A DNA stretch of 64,000 nt from Symbiodinium natans (lineage: Eukaryota > Sar > Dinophyceae > Suessiales > Symbiodiniaceae), in the NCBI GenBank assembly GCA_905221605.1, contig CAJNDS010000824.1, forward strand, positions 575,001 through 639,000, in the 5' to 3' direction. Under the pieces are notes generated by a model. The model ran no database searches. It was not told where the DNA came from and saw nothing but the letters and a program-made list of their open reading frames with translations. The position numbers were made by a program, and so were the translations under genes. This document shows, piece after piece, positions 63,001 through 64,000 of this stretch (the stretch's first letter is position 1; each line of letters starts with the position of its first letter).

Positions 63001-64000
63001 CAGTTGTTGGAACTAAGCACACGTCGCCCCTGGTTTGCGGTTACATCACCCAGGTCCCTACGCAAAGCCCCGCCCTAAGCCCCAAGACTACAAAGTCCAC
63101 ACCCCAAACCGCAACCCCCCCCCAAACTCCAAAACCCTCAAAAGTCTACACCCTAAACCTGAAAGTCCTAAAACCCCCTAAGCCCTAAACCCCACCCCAA
63201 ATCTAAGCTCCGAGCTGTCAGGCAAGCTCATCGGAGACATGTTGCAGCAGGAGTCCTCTCACTGCCTCGCGGAGTCACAGAGCGCTTGCCTGGGTGACCT
63301 TAAGGCGGGGGGGGGGGGGGGGGGGTTAGGGTTTAGGGTTTCGGGTTCAGGGCTCAGGGTTAAGGCTTGATAAAGATTAGGGTTTAGGGGTTATTTGAGG
63401 GTTTGGAGTTTTGTGGTTTAACGTTCAGAGGGTTCTTCAAGGAAGTGGGTGCAAGGGTTTCGGATATGAAGATTACGGGATTTAAGGGTTTAGGCTGTAG
63501 GGCTTCCCCAGATGCACTCTAAACCCGAAGCCTCATAAACCCCAGGCGCTCTAGTTGGTTGCTTAGTAGTAGAGTAGGTACCCTTTTATCCTTTTGGGGT
63601 ATTCTACTCCCTTTACTTTATAATTAATCCCAAAGGTTAACCTTTAGTTCCCCAAGGATACTGGACAAGTAAGGTTAGTACAACCCTAAAGCCCAAACCC
63701 TAAACCCTAAACCCTAAGACCTAAACCCTAAACCCTAAACCCAACCTTGGACAGGGCAACGAGGACAGTGCGAAGGCAATCCGGGGCGATGTCGACTTCC
63801 TCGGAGTCTCCGGGCCACCTGCCCCAGCACCTGGGGGGCGGGAGGGGGGGGGGGGGGGCTATGAGGTTAGGCTTTGCAGGGCCTTAGGGGGGCATAAACC
63901 CTAAACCCTAAATCCTGGGATAGGCTTGAGGATTTGTAGGCTTCAGGGTTTGAAGGGTTTCGGGTTGAGGGCTTTCAGGGTTCAGGATTCTTGTGGTTGT
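54032..64000 (+). CDS. GDA1/CD39-family apyrase (NTPDase), 15 exons seen, 3' end outside window
   Basis: Hydrolyses nucleoside tri- and diphosphates to monophosphates; with a signal peptide it should act in the secretory path or outside the cell. Joining the exons listed separately gives the five apyrase conserved regions in the right order and spacing: DAGSTGTR (ACR1), YGTAGMR (ACR2), SGDEEG (ACR3, with the catalytic Glu), DLGGSSTQ (ACR4), KSYLGFG (ACR5), followed by a Cys-rich C-terminal part. The PGLSS and NPEEA motifs between ACR1 and ACR2 also fit. Reading phase agrees at nearly every junction. All 14 acceptors are AG|G and most donors are GC. Exons are 29-86 nt; introns about 110-1400 nt and all hold telomere-like repeats. 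Family assignment is firm; exact ends of exons 1, 8, 10, 13 and 15 are inferred. Confidence 0.88.
54677..54734 (+). CDS. Apyrase exon 2: ACR1
   Basis: Acceptor TGCAAG|G. The frame reads STTADYYAVCDAGSTGTR, containing the phosphate-binding ACR1 motif DAGSTGTR of the GDA1/CD39 family. Ends CGCCT|GCCCCT; the split Leu codon is completed by the first G of exon 3. Other frames are open here but lack the motif. Confidence 0.85.
55538..55580 (+). CDS. Apyrase exon 3: strand after ACR1
   Basis: Acceptor CCCAG|G. Reads YIFLLDAEGGKAKS, the hydrophobic strand and turn that follow ACR1 in this family (usually RLHVF..). Ends TCG|GTGTTT in phase 0, one of the few GT donors in the gene. The frame stays open past the donor, but stopping here gives the family spacing to the next motif. 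Confidence 0.8.
55961..56030. mobile_element. Family-C element (short copy)
   Basis: In apyrase intron 3; left end GGGATGTTCGCCCTTATTA. Confidence 0.5.
56473..56501 (+). CDS. Apyrase exon 4: PGLSS micro-exon (29 nt)
   Basis: Acceptor CCAAG|G. Reads VKKRKPGLS plus TC; the next exon supplies G, giving the family motif PGLSSY. Donor ATC|GCCGCC. Another frame is also open, but only this one fits phase and motif on both sides. Confidence 0.8.
56551..56725 (+). repeat. TTTAGGG array in apyrase intron 4
   Basis: About 22 units after a G27 run; the same intron ends with a CCCTAAA array (57073-57173). Confidence 0.96.
57073..57173 (-). repeat. CCCTAAA array in apyrase intron 4
   Basis: 14 perfect units, 23 bases before exon 5. 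Confidence 0.97.
57196..57240 (+). CDS. Apyrase exon 5: NPEEA helix
   Basis: Acceptor CTGAG|G. Reads YRENPEEAVPPLLA, matching the (Y..NPEEA...LL) segment between PGLSS and ACR2. Donor GCATT|GCACTC (GC) in phase 2; exon 6 begins with G and restores Leu. Confidence 0.85.
58043..58123 (+). CDS. Apyrase exon 6: ACR2
   Basis: Acceptor TTCTGCAG|G. Reads LKEGAAKIPEERRGKVPLL then IYGTAGM; ACR2 is normally ATAGMR, so the first Ala is Gly here. Donor ATGAG|GCGCCC (GC). The split codon AG+G gives the Arg of AGMR at the junction with exon 7. Confidence 0.88.
58475..58522 (+). CDS. Apyrase exon 7
   Basis: Acceptor TCGCAG|G. Reads LLPLEDQGKIWSTLH, the LLP plus amphipathic helix that follows AGMR. The phase needed by exon 8 is met by a GC donor at CACGC|GCAGCT; the frame continues open to a GT at 58542, so a longer exon is possible. 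Confidence 0.75.
58673..58733 (+). CDS. Apyrase exon 8: FPF segment before ACR3
   Basis: Acceptor ACGAG|G. Reads KLAGASDFPFDRSMFQALVA. FPF-D is the usual lead into the ACR3 strand. To keep frame with exon 9 it should end before GTCGCA (58728) or before GCCCTC; the GT at 58735 would be out of phase. The 5' intron is only about 150 nt. Confidence 0.7.
59191..59276 (+). CDS. Apyrase exon 9: ACR3
   Basis: Acceptor CTCGCAG|G. Reads ARTVSGDEEGLWAVLATNFL followed by MGRMGHDM. SGDEEG is ACR3; its Glu activates the attacking water in NTPDases. Donor ATGCT|GCTGCT, phase 2, completed as Leu by exon 10. A perfect inverted-repeat element begins 12 bases downstream. Confidence 0.9.
59288..59398. mobile_element. 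Perfect 24-bp inverted-repeat element (111 bp)
   Basis: Left end 59288-59311 and right end 59375-59398 are exact reverse complements, beginning CCTTGGGGACGAAATGAACC. GAAC on both sides may be a 4-bp target duplication. Sits 12 bases after apyrase exon 9. Confidence 0.8.
59645..59750. mobile_element. Family-C miniature inverted-repeat element
   Basis: In apyrase intron 9; ends TTGGGATGTTCCCCCCTTAT / ATAAGGGGCAACATCCCAA, the clearest copy. Confidence 0.65.
59800..59902 (-). repeat. CCCTAAA array in apyrase intron 9
   Basis: 14 perfect units shortly before exon 10. Confidence 0.97.
59940..60010 (+). CDS. Apyrase exon 10: ACR4
   Basis: Acceptor GCCGAG|G. Reads LSHGQGKPLGLMDLGGSSTQ then ML. DLGGSSTQ is ACR4, the second phosphate-binding loop. 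End is uncertain: CTTCG|GCGCGG fits phase with exon 11; a GT directly starting the telomeric array lies at 60014. Confidence 0.88.
60104..60238. mobile_element. Inverted-repeat element with AGCAGGGAATCAGGGAATGA
   Basis: In apyrase intron 10. Left end pairs imperfectly with CTTCATTCGCTACTGAGAACC at the right; a relative of its left end is at 36850. Confidence 0.5.
60296..60373 (+). repeat. TTTTTAGGG nonamer array
   Basis: Eight units of a 9-bp variant in apyrase intron 10. Confidence 0.95.
60380..61400. other. Large apyrase intron content
   Basis: G17 run at 60480, unique sequence, CCCTAAA arrays at 60857-60935 and 61050-61135. May hide one short exon between ACR4 and ACR5. Confidence 0.5.
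61410..61485 (+). CDS. Apyrase exon 11: ACR5
   Basis: Acceptor CCTCAG|G. Reads KGINFSSGVLVKSYLGFGMT then HIQKK. KSYLGFG is ACR5 (usually HSYLGYG). GT donor AAG|GTGGCC in phase 0 leads into exon 12. The stretch between ACR4 and ACR5 is short for the family, so one more exon may lie in the 1.4-kb intron before this one. Confidence 0.88.
62088..62247. mobile_element. Inverted-repeat element ACAAGGAGGGCCCCCCCC
   Basis: About 160 bp with ends CAAGGAGGGCCCCCCC / GGGGGGGGCCTCCTTG. A related core (CCCCTTACTATA) lies at 61845-61912. Confidence 0.65.
62337..62412 (+). CDS. Apyrase exon 12: Cys-containing segment after ACR5
   Basis: Acceptor GCCCAG|G. Reads VRSKFGGDLSCYMPGSHTEE then EGLLQ; a Cys-x-x-Pro-Gly segment is expected here in the family. 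Donor CCAAG|GCTGGG (GC), phase 1. Confidence 0.8.
62430..62600 (+). repeat. TTTAGGGG octamer array in apyrase intron 12
   Basis: About 20 units, several TTTGGGGG. Confidence 0.95.
62760..62810 (+). CDS. Apyrase exon 13: GDxxxC segment
   Basis: Pyrimidine-rich acceptor CCCCCAG|G. With phase from exon 12 it reads GDRFGDAPNCRSLAG, like the G-x-GD-F-x-x-C segment near the C terminus of apyrases. Several donors (GA at 62803, GT at 62810, a GC further on) give the phase needed by exon 14. Confidence 0.75.
63222..63304 (+). CDS. Apyrase exon 14
   Basis: Acceptor CTGTCAG|G. Reads KLIGDMLQQESSHCLAESQS then ACLGDLK, two Cys spaced as in the C-terminal disulphide region. Best end is TTAAG|GCGGGG, a GC donor at the edge of a poly-G run, phase 0. 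Confidence 0.7.
63560..63678. mobile_element. Family-G element
   Basis: Same orientation as the copy at 676; lies in the last apyrase intron. Confidence 0.6.
63755..63824 (+). CDS. Apyrase exon 15 (candidate)
   Basis: Acceptor TGGACAG|G after a CCCTAAA array. Reads GNEDSAKAIRGDVDFLGVSG; the family has a G-x-F-x-G-x-S pattern at this point. Phase agrees with exon 14. The end is obscured by a G-rich run. Confidence 0.5.

Overview
The window is eukaryotic nuclear DNA, most likely from a dinoflagellate. Four signs point that way. (1) The dominant repeat is the heptamer TTTAGGG (CCCTAAA on the other strand), the telomere unit of dinoflagellates as well as of chromerids, plants and many green algae; here it is scattered through the whole 64 kb rather than placed at one end. 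(2) Coding sequence survives only as islands of about 30-110 bases, all readable on the + strand. (3) In the one gene I could follow by protein family, all 14 exon starts follow an AG|G acceptor, and about nine or ten of the 14 introns are best joined with a GC rather than a GT donor. (4) Short inverted-repeat elements of about 100-150 bp sit in the introns. Chromerids, green algae and Eimeria (which also carries AGGGTTT repeats) are weaker alternatives. I saw no rRNA operon, CRISPR, bacterial-style gene, reverse transcriptase or transposase.

Layout. 0.5-16.3 kb: some 25-30 exon-like islands of unknown family, one resembling an RCC1 repeat (4136), plus an acidic open stretch between two GA tracts (5239-5426) and a 0.5-kb AC/ACGC microsatellite (13653-14165). 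16.3-20.7 kb: a gene with an SPX (phosphate/inositol-polyphosphate sensing) domain, recognised from exons at 16563, 17076, 20001 and 20481. 21-52 kb: about 70 further exon-like islands of one or more unrecognised genes, interrupted by an AT-rich stretch (33.2-33.8 kb), a 1.15-kb inverted-repeat element with an internal duplication (44171-45320) and a cluster of GCGACA motifs (38.5-38.8 kb). 52.1-52.4 kb: a possible kinase N-lobe fragment beside a (CAG)17 tract. 52.7-54.0 kb: exon-poor, possibly intergenic. 54032 to the right edge: a GDA1/CD39-family apyrase (nucleoside triphosphate diphosphohydrolase) whose signal peptide and all five apyrase conserved regions can be read in order across 15 small exons; its 3' end lies outside the window.

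The main unusual feature is the intron content. All 14 introns of the apyrase gene contain telomere-like repeats. Whenever one intron holds arrays in both orientations, TTTAGGG lies nearer the 5' end and CCCTAAA nearer the 3' end, so each such intron could fold back on itself. Several exons elsewhere end exactly where a telomeric array begins (G|GTTTAGGG). The same order is common, not universal, across the rest of the window.

Limits: exon boundaries outside the apyrase and SPX genes rest on open frames and AG|G or GT/GC signals only. They are candidates, not a finished gene model, and some weak islands are left out. In low-complexity stretches several frames are open at once and the chosen frame may be wrong.
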